64,000 nucleotides of DNA, taken from the NCBI GenBank assembly GCA_963837345.1, contig CAWIMX010000001.1:1426001-1490000 (forward strand), given 5' to 3'. Made by a program: the position numbers and the translations under genes. The notes beneath the pieces are model-generated. The model saw nothing but the letters and a program-made list of their open reading frames with translations. It was not told where the DNA came from and did no database searches. The stretch comes from CAWIMX01 sp963837345. Lineage in GTDB: Bacteria > Acidobacteriota > Vicinamibacteria > Vicinamibacterales > CAVVIG01. This document shows positions 1 to 8,961 of the stretch, in pieces; within the stretch, counting starts at the first letter, position 1, and every line of letters begins with the position of its first letter.

Positions 1-509
1 AGCTGCACGTCGGCCCACTTGACGCCCGACAACTTCTCCTGGAAGCCCTGGGAGATGATCCGGGTGAGTTTTCGTCCACGCCGCTGGTAGAAGTACTCCT
101 CGAGATTCGTGGGCCGATCGCCATTGGCGTACATCCTCGACCGAACCAGATCCCAGGCGCACCCGGCGAACATCGACCACGGCATGCCGCGCCGGAAGCC
201 GCGAAAGGAAGGGGAAATCTCGATGATGTGGCCGTCGAACAGAATGCCTCCCCGATGGGGGTACTCCCGGTAGTCCGGCCCAAGGAGCTCCTCCCAGAAC
301 GCGTCCACCCTGGCAAGACGGTTGTAGAGCTCCTTCCGTCCCACATCGACGATGAACTCCCCGCGCGAGATCGAGCGCATCAGTCCGCCCGACACTTTGG
401 CCTTCTCGAGCACGACCGGCCTCTTGCCGGCTTTCGCGAGGGTATAGGCGGCGGCCAGGCCAGCAGGGCCGGCGCCGAGAATCACGGTGTGCACGCGCTC
501 AATTGTCAT
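1..509 (-). CDS. FAD-dependent oxidoreductase, partial (C-terminus off window)
   Basis: Only the first ~169 residues lie in the window; the gene runs off the left edge. The protein opens with a short beta strand and the dinucleotide motif GAGPAG at residues 12-17, followed by a hydrophobic strand ending in LEK (about residues 35-37) and GGLMRS. This is the FAD-binding Rossmann start of the amine-oxidase/protoporphyrinogen-oxidase/UDP-galactopyranose-mutase type. The ATG at 509 is the first start in frame and the dinucleotide fold begins at once, so no targeting signal is present and a cytoplasmic enzyme is expected. It follows the tRNA-Ser gene on the same strand by 25 bases and sits at the end of the polysaccharide operon. 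A sugar-nucleotide or lipid-linked substrate is plausible by context, but the substrate cannot be read from this part. Confidence 0.8.
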   Translation of the reverse strand, partial: MTIERVHTVILGAGPAGLAAAYTLAKAGKRPVVLEKAKVSGGLMRSISRGEFIVDVGRKELYNRLARVDAFWEELLGPDYREYPHRGGILFDGHIIEISPSFRGFRRGMPWSMFAGCAWDLVRSRMYANGDRPTNLEEYFYQRRGRKLTRIISQGFQEKLSGVKWADVQ

Positions 510-534
510 GGCGGAGTTTCATCCGACAAGTTGG

Positions 535-629
535 TGGCGGAGAGGGGAAGGATTCGAACCTCCGATGTGGCTTGCGCCACATGACCGCCCTTTCGGGTGG
601 CCTGCCTTAGACCGCTCGGCCACCTCTCC
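535..629 (-). tRNA. tRNA-Ser (probable CGA anticodon, irregular)
   Basis: The minus strand folds as a class II tRNA. It has a 7 bp acceptor stem GGAGAGG/CCTCTCC, discriminator G and encoded CCA (535-537), a D-arm GCC/GGC, and a long variable arm of 7 bp (ATGTGGC/GCCACAT, loop GCAA). The long variable arm with acceptor GGAGAGG is typical of serine tRNAs. Two parts are irregular. The anticodon arm reads around CCCGAAAGGG, so position 33 would be C rather than U, and the stem has mismatches if CGA is the anticodon. The 3' T-stem reads CCTTCC where CCTCC would pair perfectly with GGAGG, which is one extra base. The extra T resembles the insertions seen in nearby genes, so sequence error is possible; a pseudo-tRNA is the alternative. 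Confidence 0.8.
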
Positions 630-644
630 TAGTCACACGTACGC

Positions 645-1496
645 TCAATCCGGCCTGCATTGCCCGGCGACACCGGGTATCGCGGTCAGGCGCCTTTCAG
701 CCGGGCCCTGCCGAGTCTTTCCGAGCCGGGCACTTTCCCGGATCAGCCCGCGCATGACCCAGTCCTCCCACCGCTGCGCCAACCGATTGAGGAGACGGCC
801 CCTGCCCGGCGAGCGCCACGAGCCGTCCATCAGATGAATTCCGAAATGGCCGAAGCGGTTCCAGCCGTTCACGTCGCACACATCGTCTGGAAACAGGACC
901 GACACGCTCGCGCCAAGCGCGGAATCCTCGGCAAGCGTCCTGGACAGCAATCCCGGCCCAGTCGTGTTCAGGACGCGGAATTGATCGCGTGAAAGGCCCG
1001 GCATGCCTTTCATCATCGGCGCGACCCAGGCGGGCTCACGCTGCGCACGCACGCAGTTGTCGATCACTGCTCGCAGGAACGGGTGACCGGCAGAGGCCCC
1101 GAACGCATAGTTGCCGATCTGCCAGTCCATCCCGCGATCGCGCAAGAACCGGCTGAACGTCAATCCTTCGCATGGGAACACGCAGCCTTTGTCTCGCAGT
1201 GTCTCGATGCCCTCGGCCAGGAACACGTCCAGATCGAAGTAGAAGCCGCCGTATCTATACACCGCTAGATATCGGAAGAAGTCATACTTCTGAATGGGGA
1301 AGGCGAACGCGTTGAAGAGGTCCACATACTCGGGGAACTGCTCACGAACGAATGCGTCCACGCCGGGATTGTCGAAGTAGAGGTGCTCGAACCCCGGGTT
1401 CAGTAGCGTCAGGTTGGCGATCGCTGCCCGATGGGCGAGGGGCGGCGGCGCATGCCTGCCGGTCTGGATGATCCGCCTGGGGATCGTTGACCCCAT
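645..1496 (-). CDS. GT32-type glycosyltransferase
   Basis: 283 residues, cytoplasmic, no signal peptide. The N-terminus has the RRIIQTGR-like strand (residues 7-14) typical of the Gly_transf_sug (DXD sugar-binding) family, and the central segment RYGGFYFDLDVF carries the nucleotide-sugar/metal DxD motif at residues 88-90. Length and motif order match family 32 transferases such as capsular polysaccharide synthases and mannosyl- or galactosyltransferases. The donor sugar cannot be told. It is the last protein gene of the polysaccharide block before the tRNA-Ser gene, 140 bases downstream of the beta-helix protein. I infer that it adds a sugar to the repeat unit or to a secreted product. Confidence 0.85.
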   Translation of the reverse strand: MGSTIPRRIIQTGRHAPPPLAHRAAIANLTLLNPGFEHLYFDNPGVDAFVREQFPEYVDLFNAFAFPIQKYDFFRYLAVYRYGGFYFDLDVFLAEGIETLRDKGCVFPCEGLTFSRFLRDRGMDWQIGNYAFGASAGHPFLRAVIDNCVRAQREPAWVAPMMKGMPGLSRDQFRVLNTTGPGLLSRTLAEDSALGASVSVLFPDDVCDVNGWNRFGHFGIHLMDGSWRSPGRGRLLNRLAQRWEDWVMRGLIRESARLGKTRQGPAERRLTAIPGVAGQCRPD

Positions 1497-1636
1497 CGTC
1501 TTGTAGCTCGGATGTGCCGTGGGGCGCAGGATGGTCGGGCGTTGAGTCCGACCGTCTCGCGTGACGAAGGCTCTCTCGCGGGCGTGACGCGCGAACGGGA
1601 ACGGCGGGCGAGACGGGTTTGCCCCGACCCCTTAAA

Positions 1637-3112
1637 TTAGTTGACGACCCTCAGGTTTGTGGGTGTCGTCGGTGCTGATGGAATTGACGATCCCACCTGC
1701 AGGGGATGTGGATAGACGTACGGCACGTACCCGACCGTCCACGTGTTGGTCGCCGTGCACTTGAACAGCTCCCCGTCGGGGCCGGCGTGCCGGCTGTTCC
1801 ACTCGCCCTGGTCCGTCGCCCAGTATCCGACCCCAACGGTGCATGTCGCGGGCCGCTGGGCGAGCGTGCCTTCGCCGACGCCGGAGGTGCCGTTGAACGC
1901 TGATCGGTAAGTATAAAAGTCCCGGCTCTCGATGAGATGTTTGGTGTCCTGTCTCGCGCACCGCGCATCGTTGGCCTCGCAGTTCTTAGACACCGGAATC
2001 TCGCCACTTGGCTGCGTGTTGCGCCAGATGAGAGCCGGATAAGAGGCCTGTACTGGGCCGGCGGTGGAGTAGTTGGACCACAAAGAGGCGTCCGTCGATC
2101 GCCCGATCTGATCGCGGCAGGGCCAACCCTCCTGACCGGAGGCATCGCCGTCGATATAGGACGAGCCATCGCACATACCGAACGTGCTCACCTGCCCGAT
2201 AATCGAACCTTCGCTTGAACGAGCGTTGTCGACATCGATCTCGTTGTTCAGGAACCGACCATCACTAGTGTTGTGGAAAATGACGCCAGTGCCGCCACGA
2301 ATCAGGAACGGCCTGTAGCTAGGCGTCGAAGGGTTCGTCATCGTGTTGTTGTAAATCTCCCATAACCGACACGCCCGCTGGTTATTGCCCTGGAGCGAGT
2401 GTGCCTCGAACCGTCCACCGATGATTGTATTGAAACGAGCAACGTAGCGGCAGCCCCAATTCCCGTCCATGTGATTCAAGTATCCACCCGAACTCGCATT
2501 CGGCCAGGTAATCGTATTGTCCTCGACGTACAGCGCATGCGATGTGCCGATGTCCAATGGCTCAGACCAACGAAGACTTCCAGCGGTTCCTGGGCTGCTG
2601 TCTTCACCGTAGTAGACGATCCGTCCGTACGTAATATTGTTGTTGTCGATCAACCCTTCGACTGGTCTTCCGCCTTGGCCGTAGGCAAGGACGGCGGTTT
2701 CAGCGGAGGTCAGCTTGATCGTGTTGTGATCGATTCTGAAGCCGACACTGCCCTCGATCGTGAAGTAGGTACTTCCGGGCGTGAGGTTGAATGTGAAGCC
2801 GCTGATACGAGAGCCGGAATTCGTCAATGTAAACGCATCGGAGTTGATAATCGTGTTGCCCGTGCCGGCACCGATTATCGCCAGAGACTTGCCGGAGATT
2901 TGTATGTTGCTAGACCAGGTGGCAGTGCCGCTTGCGACATTGATCGTGTCGCCGTTATGTGCGTTGTTTACGCAGGCGGCCACGCTCGCTCGATCGGGGG
3001 TACTCGTCCACGTCGGGCTCGAGCCGCTACACGCCGCCTCGGCGCTCGAGACTGACCAAGGTGCGAACACCGCGAGAACGCATACGCCCAGTTGGATTCT
3101 GAATTTCACCAT
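1637..3112 (-). CDS. Secreted right-handed beta-helix protein
   Basis: 491 residues from the ATG at 3112, chosen because a signal peptide starts there (basic MVKFR, hydrophobic core, cleavage likely after AEA near residue 26). A longer frame reaches a start at 3223 but would bury the signal. The body is built of short strands with NTI, NNN and GF turns (DHNTIK, DNNNITYG, EDNTITW, RFNTIIGG, IYNNTM, FLNNEID), the pattern of parallel beta-helix repeats found in pectate lyases, polysaccharide lyases and epimerases. The C-terminus has paired cysteines and ends in an FN3-linker-like PTTPTNLRVVN stub. No PEP-CTERM tail is seen. Its place behind the carbamoyltransferases suggests a secreted glycan-active or glycan-binding protein; the exact activity is not evident. 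Confidence 0.8.
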   Translation of the reverse strand: MVKFRIQLGVCVLAVFAPWSVSSAEAACSGSSPTWTSTPDRASVAACVNNAHNGDTINVASGTATWSSNIQISGKSLAIIGAGTGNTIINSDAFTLTNSGSRISGFTFNLTPGSTYFTIEGSVGFRIDHNTIKLTSAETAVLAYGQGGRPVEGLIDNNNITYGRIVYYGEDSSPGTAGSLRWSEPLDIGTSHALYVEDNTITWPNASSGGYLNHMDGNWGCRYVARFNTIIGGRFEAHSLQGNNQRACRLWEIYNNTMTNPSTPSYRPFLIRGGTGVIFHNTSDGRFLNNEIDVDNARSSEGSIIGQVSTFGMCDGSSYIDGDASGQEGWPCRDQIGRSTDASLWSNYSTAGPVQASYPALIWRNTQPSGEIPVSKNCEANDARCARQDTKHLIESRDFYTYRSAFNGTSGVGEGTLAQRPATCTVGVGYWATDQGEWNSRHAGPDGELFKCTATNTWTVGYVPYVYPHPLQVGSSIPSAPTTPTNLRVVN

Positions 3113-3479
3113 GATGCTCTCTGCCGTCAACATGCGACGGGCGAGTCGGCCTGAAACAGAGCCGGGATCGCCGCGCTGGAATTGGACATTCCGACGCCAA
3201 CGGCTGAGCAAAGGCCTTGCCACGATGTTCCGCCGACGGTATCGATCTGAGCGTCAAGGGCTTCCCAATGGTGTCCCAACGGTTGGTGTGCGTGGATCTC
3301 ACAGAAATGTAAGGGCTGTGCCCGTTTCTGCCCGACGTTCACGAACGCTCCGAGTCCGTCGGAGACCGCCGTGCAGCTCTTCGTCGCCGGCCCGCGACCT
3401 GCCCCTTAGTCCTTTGGTGTGAAAATCTTACGCAGATGCCGGGACGAACTTTCGTCAGCAACGCCGTGCCACTCGGGCG
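3113..3479 (-). other. Intergenic gap before the beta-helix gene
   Basis: 367 bases between the second carbamoyltransferase and the beta-helix gene, the longest break inside the otherwise tightly packed minus-strand operon. No further coding frame with family features is seen. It holds the sigma-54-like element listed separately at 3457-3471, so the beta-helix gene may have its own promoter. Confidence 0.5.
3457..3471 (-). promoter_or_regulatory. Sigma-54-like -24/-12 element
   Basis: The minus strand reads TGGCACG-GCG-TTGCT. Both boxes match the sigma-54 consensus (TGGCACG and TTGCW) completely, but the spacer is three bases instead of four, so GG and GC are nine rather than ten apart. It lies just behind the carbamoyltransferase stop and about 345 bases upstream of the beta-helix start. 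The spacing fault could be biological, a sequence error or chance; two sigma-54 activators are encoded in this cluster. Confidence 0.35.
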
Positions 3480-4979
3480 CTACTTGGTGACGACAAACTC
3501 GCCGCAGACGAGCAGGTCGATTCCGGTTCCGAAGAACACTCGGACCGCGTCGCGAGGGCTGCACACGATCGGCTCGTGGAATCCGTTGAACGACGTGTTG
3601 ACCAGGATCGGCAGCTCTGCGAGGCGTCCGAATTCCTCCAATAGATGCCGAAATCCCCTCGGGCCGTCGTCCGAGACCGTGTGGACGCGAACGGCGGCGT
3701 CGAGTCCCGGAAGCACATGCCGAAAGCGTACGCGGTCGCGCGGTGCATAGTCGCATTCCATGAACGGCGACTCGCTCGGGCCGTCGAAGGAGTCGTGCAC
3801 GGCAGGCTGCAGACCGCTGAGGGCGTATCCGCGCCACACTTCGCGCTGCTTGAGAAAATGGTTCAGGTTGTCGAGCACGAAGGGAGCGAACGGGTTCGCG
3901 AGAATCGACCGACCCCCGAGCGCTCGCGCGCCCCACTCCATCGGTCCGTCGAACCAGCCGACGAGGCGGCCCTTGACGAGAGCCTCGGCCGCCATCGCGA
4001 CGGCGTCGCTTTCCGATGCCCATTGATAGGTCAGCTTGCAATTGTCGAAGATGGCCTTGATCTCCTCCGACGTGTACGCGGGGCCTGAGAACGGCGTGAC
4101 GGCGTGGCGCACCGGACCGCCGGCGTACAGCGCGGCGCCCGCGGCGAGCCCGGCGTTACCGGAATCGATCGGGACGAAGACGTGTTCGAAAGGTCCGCGG
4201 CACTTCACGATCGAGTTGAGGCGCGTGTTGTAGAACAGACTTCCGCCCAGGCACAGATGGGCGCTGGGCGCGAGATCCTTCACCTGAGCGAGGAACTCGA
4301 CGACGAGCTCGCCGATACGCGACTGCACAGCGGCGGCGATGCGCGCCTTGCCGACCGCGGTCAGGCCGCTGCTCCACTGCTCCAGGCGGGCCTGCCAGTT
4401 CGGTGTGAGATGAATGCGATTGGGATCGACCGAGAACAGCTCGTCCACCTGCGCGATTCGTCCGAACGGTTCCAGGCGGGCCAGCGCCTCGACCCGCTGC
4501 TCGCGGCCCGGGCCGCTGAACCCGAGCGCCTCGCAGCACTGCGAGTACAGCTCCGCGAACCCCGAGCCGTCCCACGGCCAGTCCACGCCCGTGACGCTGC
4601 TCCCCTCGCCGCGCCAGACGCTGATCTGCGGCGGCTCGTGGTCGCACACCACGATCGTGGCCGAGTCGTAAGGCGACGCGAGAAAGGCGGAACAGGCGTG
4701 CGCCAGATGGTGGTCGATCTCGATCGCCGCGCCGCCCTGGCGTGGCGCCTGCACCGCGTCGGCGCCGGCATACGCGATGACGTCGCTCCGTTCGAGGCCG
4801 GCGCGGTGCAGGAGCAGATCCAGCGCCTCGTCGGGCAGTCCGGACCGATTCACGCCGGCGCCGCGCACTCGCGTGACGCGCTCCTGGCGACAGATCCCGA
4901 CGACCCCGCCGCTCTGGCAGAGCGCCACGCAGGCATCGTGCCGACCGCCGCCGAAACCGGCCACCAGTCCCACGGTCAA
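3480..4979 (-). CDS. NodU/CmcH-type carbamoyltransferase (second copy)
   Basis: 499 residues from the TTG at 4979, which overlaps the stop of the preceding carbamoyltransferase (ATTGA); GTG at 4973 is the alternative. The N-terminal domain starts GLVAGFGGGRHDACVAL and holds DHHLAHA, the conserved metal/carbamoyl-phosphate histidine motif of the Carbam_trans_N fold. The C-terminal domain has PMEWGARALGGRSILANP and ILVNTSFNGFHEPIVCSP, signatures of the family's C-terminal lobe. Carbamoyltransferases of this class move the carbamoyl group of carbamoyl phosphate to a hydroxyl on a sugar or small molecule. It is shorter than its neighbour (619 residues) and belongs to a different subgroup. I infer carbamoylation of a polysaccharide sugar. 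Confidence 0.88.
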   Translation of the reverse strand: MTVGLVAGFGGGRHDACVALCQSGGVVGICRQERVTRVRGAGVNRSGLPDEALDLLLHRAGLERSDVIAYAGADAVQAPRQGGAAIEIDHHLAHACSAFLASPYDSATIVVCDHEPPQISVWRGEGSSVTGVDWPWDGSGFAELYSQCCEALGFSGPGREQRVEALARLEPFGRIAQVDELFSVDPNRIHLTPNWQARLEQWSSGLTAVGKARIAAAVQSRIGELVVEFLAQVKDLAPSAHLCLGGSLFYNTRLNSIVKCRGPFEHVFVPIDSGNAGLAAGAALYAGGPVRHAVTPFSGPAYTSEEIKAIFDNCKLTYQWASESDAVAMAAEALVKGRLVGWFDGPMEWGARALGGRSILANPFAPFVLDNLNHFLKQREVWRGYALSGLQPAVHDSFDGPSESPFMECDYAPRDRVRFRHVLPGLDAAVRVHTVSDDGPRGFRHLLEEFGRLAELPILVNTSFNGFHEPIVCSPRDAVRVFFGTGIDLLVCGEFVVTK

Positions 4980-6838
4980 TCCAGCTTGAACTCCGCCCGC
5001 CAGTCGCCCGCCTCCCGGAACTCGGGCTGCTGCGCTTTGTGCAGGACGAAATCGCCGACCACGAGGCAGTCCATCTCGGTTCGCATGAAGCAACGATAGG
5101 CGTCCTCTGGCGTGCAGACGATGGGTTCGCCACGCACGTTGAAGCTCGTGTTCACCACCATGCCGTAACCGGTGAGTGCTCTTGAACGCGTTGATCAGCT
5201 GCCAGTAGCGGGGGTTGACGTCGCGGTTCACGGTCTGGACGCGCGCCGAGTAGTCGACGTGCGTGATCGACGGAAGGTCGGACCGCAGGAAGTAGAGCCG
5301 CTCGGACAGCGTCAGTTCGTGGTAATTCGGCGGCAAGGGCACCCGCTTGTCCTCACGCACCGGAACGACGAGCAGCATGTAAGGGCGACGGGCGATCGAG
5401 CTCGAAGTGCTCCTGCACGTCCTCTTCGAGCACTGTCGGCGCGAAGGGTCGGAAGCCCTCGCGATACTTGATCTTCAGATTCATCTTCTTCTGCATCTCG
5501 GGATTGCGCGCATCGCCCGAGGATGCTTCGCCCGCCGAGCGCCCGCGGACCGAACTCCATGCGGCCCTGGAACCAGCCGACCACCTTGCCTTCGGCGAGC
5601 GTCGCTGCGACGTGGCGTGTCAGGTCGCAGAAATCGCTGTAACGCTCGGCGACGGCCCCGTAGCGGTCGAGCGTCCGCTCGATAGCGCGCGGAGCATATT
5701 CCGGGCCGAGAAACGCGCCGTGCATGGCGTCGCGACCGTTCGACGGACGCCGTTCCTCGCCGTCACGGATGTGCCAGACCGCGTACGCGGCGCCGACTGC
5801 ACCGCCGGCGTCGCCGGCGGCGGGCTGGATCCAGATGTCGTCGAACACCGACGCCTTGAGCAGTTTTCCGTTGGCGACACAGTTCAGGGCCACACCCCCC
5901 GCGAGCACCAGTTGAGGGCTTCCCGTGAGGTCGCGAGCCGTTCGACCCAGCCGAAGGACAATGTCCTCGGTGACCTGCTGGATAGCCAGCGCCATGTTCA
6001 TGTAGACCGGTTCGATCGGCGTCTCGGGCTGCCGCAGCGGCACACCAAAGAGACGCTCCCATCGGGCCTCGTTCACCATCTTCAGGCCCGTCGCGTAATC
6101 GAAATAGTCCATGTTCAGGATGATCGAGCCATCGTCGCGAATGTCGACGAGTTCCCTGCAGATCTTGTCGACGAAGTCTCGCGTCTCCTTCGCGTCGGGA
6201 TTGCCATACGGCGCCAGACCCATCAACTTGTACTCGCCGCTGTTCACCTTGAATCCCGTGTAGTAGGTGAACGCCGAATACAGGAGACCCACGGAATGCG
6301 GAAAGGCGAGCTCACGAAGCAGCGTGATGTCTTTGCCGCGTCCGTGGCCGATCGTGGTCGTCGCCCATTCCCCCACGCCGTCGACCGTCACAATGGCCGC
6401 TTCGTCGAATGGAGAAGGATAGAAAGCGCTTGCCGCATGCGACAGGTGATGTTCCGGGAAGTAGATCGGCACCTTTCCTTCACCGAGCTCCGCCAGATGC
6501 TCGCGAAGAAGACTCTTCATGAACAGCTTCTCCTTGATCCACACGGGCATCGCGGACGAGAAGCTGGCGAGACCATGCGGGGCGAAAGCCGTGTAGGTCT
6601 CGAGAAGGCGTTCGAACTTCAGGAACGGCTTGTCGTAGAACGACACAGCCGACAGGTCCCCGTAGGGAACGCCGGCTTCCTCGAGCACGTAGCGGGCGGC
6701 GTTGGTCGGGAAAGACGAGTCGTGCCGCTTCCGGGTGAAGCGTTCTTCCTGCGCGGCCGCCACGATCTCGCCGTCGACCAGAACGGCCGCCGCGCTGTCG
6801 TGATAGTACGCAGAGATGCCGAGGATCGCGCGTCTCAT
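4976..6838 (-). CDS. NodU/SxtI-type carbamoyltransferase, three frameshifts
   Basis: The intact product would be about 619 residues. ATG at 6838 is preceded by a GAGGG ribosome site. The N-terminus reads MRRAILGISAYYHDSAAAVL and includes HHLSHAASAFYPSPF, and the C-terminal lobe includes GPRALGGRSILG, REGFRPFAP and VVNTSFNVRGEPIV, all family hallmarks. As given, the frame is broken three times by one extra base each: GGG for GG near 5516, TT for T near 5382 and an extra A near 5178. After the third, the frame is restored and the remaining C-terminus reads normally to the stop at 4976. Conservation on both sides of every break argues for sequencing error over decay. It heads a carbamoyltransferase/DUF5989/SxtJ set also known from other natural-product and polysaccharide loci. 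Confidence 0.88.
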
Positions 6839-6880
6839 GAAAAGTCCCTCAGTCGAGCTTCGACGTCATGCCGCCAGGGC

Positions 6881-7030
6881 CTAGAACAGCGTGTAGATGA
6901 ACGGCGCGATGGCCGATCCGCTCGTCAGGACGATCAGCACCCCGAAAGCGAGCAGAACGAGCACGATCGGCAGGAGCCAGTACTTCTTGCGCGATCCAAA
7001 GAATCCGAGCAAGTCTTTCAGAAACTCCAT
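6881..7030 (-). CDS. DUF5989 small membrane protein
   Basis: 49 residues from the ATG at 7030 (MEFLKDLLGFFGSRKKYWLL). A short amphipathic N-terminus and a basic SRKK are followed by a single hydrophobic helix and the tail SAIAPFIYTLF. This matches the DUF5989 family, tiny membrane proteins almost always found between an SxtJ gene and a NodU-type carbamoyltransferase, as here. The longer frame to 7078 overlaps the SxtJ stop region and adds nothing conserved. Function is unknown; the fixed gene neighbourhood suggests it helps present the membrane-bound substrate to the carbamoyltransferase, which is inference. Confidence 0.8.
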   Translation of the reverse strand: MEFLKDLLGFFGSRKKYWLLPIVLVLLAFGVLIVLTSGSAIAPFIYTLF

Positions 7031-7046
7031 CGGTGACTCCAGTCCG

Positions 7047-7568
7047 CTAGTAAGGCCGGTCCAGGTCCTTGCTGGCAAAAGTGTGATTTCGGTCGCGCAT
7101 GACCGATCCGCGTCCGGTCTTGAACAATTTCAGCTGCATCGAGTCGTATCCGGCCAGTCTGCGCCAGATGGCCACTGGCGTCACGACCGCAAAGAAGACG
7201 GCCACCATCAGGACTTTCGAGGCGATCGCCCCCAGCGCGTGCGACAGCCCGAACCAGACCACAGCCAGAGGCCGAAAAAGGCCCGGCGCGATCATGTTGA
7301 CCAGGTGCACTCCCAAGGCCAGCAGCAGGTACTCGTTCTGGCGGCGGGCCACGGTCGCGAGAAGCAGGATGAGCACAACCGCCATCCCGGTATCCTTCGC
7401 CTGATCGCGCGTGGCGTCGCCGTCCAGTACCCGTCGGACGAATCCGCGGCGCTGTCGTGGCTTTGCGGACGCGGGCCTGGGCTCGGCAGGCCGCTTGGCC
7501 TGCTCCTTCACGGTTTCCAGAGTCGCGGTCGCTGCAAGAGGCCTCTTGGCTTCGAGCTCGTAGTTCAC
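7047..7568 (-). CDS. SxtJ-family membrane protein
   Basis: 173 residues from the GTG at 7568, placed five bases behind GGGAGG; another GTG at 7574 overlaps that site. A charged N-terminal region of about 55 residues is followed by three or four hydrophobic helices (AVVLILLLATVA, YLLLALGVHLVNMI, VWFGLSHALGAIASKVLMVAVFFAVVTPVAIW) and a basic C-terminal tail ending in KDLDRPY. This layout and the tail fit SxtJ, named from the saxitoxin cluster and regularly paired with DUF5989 and a carbamoyltransferase. It probably anchors or assists carbamoylation at the membrane; no enzymatic motif is seen. Confidence 0.8.
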   Translation of the reverse strand: MNYELEAKRPLAATATLETVKEQAKRPAEPRPASAKPRQRRGFVRRVLDGDATRDQAKDTGMAVVLILLLATVARRQNEYLLLALGVHLVNMIAPGLFRPLAVVWFGLSHALGAIASKVLMVAVFFAVVTPVAIWRRLAGYDSMQLKLFKTGRGSVMRDRNHTFASKDLDRPY

Positions 7569-7887
7569 ACTCACCTCCCGCCCCTCGGCGTAACGCTCCG
7601 GGCGGCCGCGGGCCGTTCAAGACGTCCAACACTCACTGCCGTCACGAAGTTTCGAAAACCCGCCGGCCACAACATCTTAGTCGGCTCAGTCGGCGCCAAT
7701 CGATCGGCAATCGGACCGTTCATGATGACCAGACTCCCGCGAAGACTGCTCCAGCAAGCGGACCCGTTACACTTCGGAAGCCGACGAACATCATTTAAAC
7801 CGCAAGGAATGCGATTTCAACGACGCCCCTTAAGAACCACGAGATCAACGCCAAGAAGGCGGCCAGAGCGCCCCTTGAGACATGGCG
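7569..7887. other. Intergenic gap between acyltransferase and SxtJ genes
   Basis: About 319 bases with no coding frame that looks real on either strand. Apart from the GGGAGG ribosome site of SxtJ at its left end I see no hairpin, promoter or repeat that I can support. It separates the SxtJ/DUF5989/carbamoyltransferase set from the glycan-assembly genes upstream. Confidence 0.5.
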
Positions 7888-8961
7888 TTACGCGAATACC
7901 ACGCGGTAGGCTCTGTCGACGAGCCTTGATTCACGGCGGACAACCGCCAGAATAGTGACCGCTCCCGTCATCAGAACGAGCGTGAGCGCAAACGGCGCCA
8001 GCAGCTGGACCGTGAGACTCGAAGGCGAAAAGAACGGTCTCAGTGCCTGAAGTATGGCGACCTGCCCGATGTAGGCGAAGAGGGAATACTGGCCGAGCTG
8101 AATCGTCAGTCGCTGCGCAGGGCCGGCGGATCCGGCTCGCACGGCCAGCAGGTAGATGCCGAGCACGCTGAGGCACACGCCGATCATCTGCAGCGGAAAG
8201 ATGATGTTCCAGAATGAGATGGCAATCACGTAGAGCCCGTACGACGCCGTGAGAAACACCGGCCGTCGCAAGCTCCAACCGACACGGTCGATGGGAACCG
8301 TCCCCGCAAGCATCCCGAGCAACGCCATCGATACGAGTTCGAGATTCGGGCTGGCCGTTCCGTTGAGGTTCGCCGCATAGGCGACGGAGAGTGTCGCGAC
8401 GGCAGCCGCTGGAACGGCGGCTCGAAACCGACTGGCTGCGGCCAGTATGACGGGCGCCGCCAGTAGAAAATACGCTATCGGCACCAGCACATCGAACAAC
8501 GCGCGGCCGTCGCCGACGACATAGATCGCATAGGCTCTGTCGATGAACGCCTGCGGTCCGATCGCGGTCCCGTCACGGCCACGCCCGATCAGCAGGCTGG
8601 CCATGACGTTCAGCAGGGTGAACAGTGCGAGCAGCTTGAGGCCTCGCTGAAGCAGGCGTCGACTGATCCGGGGACTGGAGCGGAACGCCGAGACCGGATA
8701 AATCGCCGAAACGATGAAGCCCGAGATGAAGATGAACGAAGGCGTGAGGAACCTGAGGTACCGATAGACGTCCCATTGCACGTCGACGAAATAGTTCAGC
8801 CAGTGATACAGCACCATCAACAGAACGAGAAACCCCTTGGTGAAGTCGAGGGCGTCGTTGCGCCGCCGTGGCGCAGACACCTCGACGGCTGAACGAGCTG
8901 CGTCACGCGTGGATCCATCCGACCGTGTCGCCGTTCGCGCCAGCGTTCCAGCACTGCTCAT
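7888..8961 (-). CDS. Integral membrane acyltransferase (OpgC/Acyl_transf_3-like)
   Basis: 357 residues. After ~35 polar residues the protein reads LDFTKGFLVLLMVLYHWLNYF, then FLTPSFIFISGF. This is the R/K-D-x-x-K-G start and membrane layout of acyltransferase-3/OpgC-like enzymes, which transfer acetyl or succinyl groups to extracytoplasmic glycans. Roughly ten hydrophobic helices follow to the C-terminus. The ATG at 8961 overlaps the stop of the glycosyltransferase gene by four bases (ATGA), so the two are co-translated. I infer O-acylation of the exopolysaccharide; the acyl donor is unknown. Confidence 0.75.
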   Translation of the reverse strand: MSSAGTLARTATRSDGSTRDAARSAVEVSAPRRRNDALDFTKGFLVLLMVLYHWLNYFVDVQWDVYRYLRFLTPSFIFISGFIVSAIYPVSAFRSSPRISRRLLQRGLKLLALFTLLNVMASLLIGRGRDGTAIGPQAFIDRAYAIYVVGDGRALFDVLVPIAYFLLAAPVILAAASRFRAAVPAAAVATLSVAYAANLNGTASPNLELVSMALLGMLAGTVPIDRVGWSLRRPVFLTASYGLYVIAISFWNIIFPLQMIGVCLSVLGIYLLAVRAGSAGPAQRLTIQLGQYSLFAYIGQVAILQALRPFFSPSSLTVQLLAPFALTLVLMTGAVTILAVVRRESRLVDRAYRVVFA

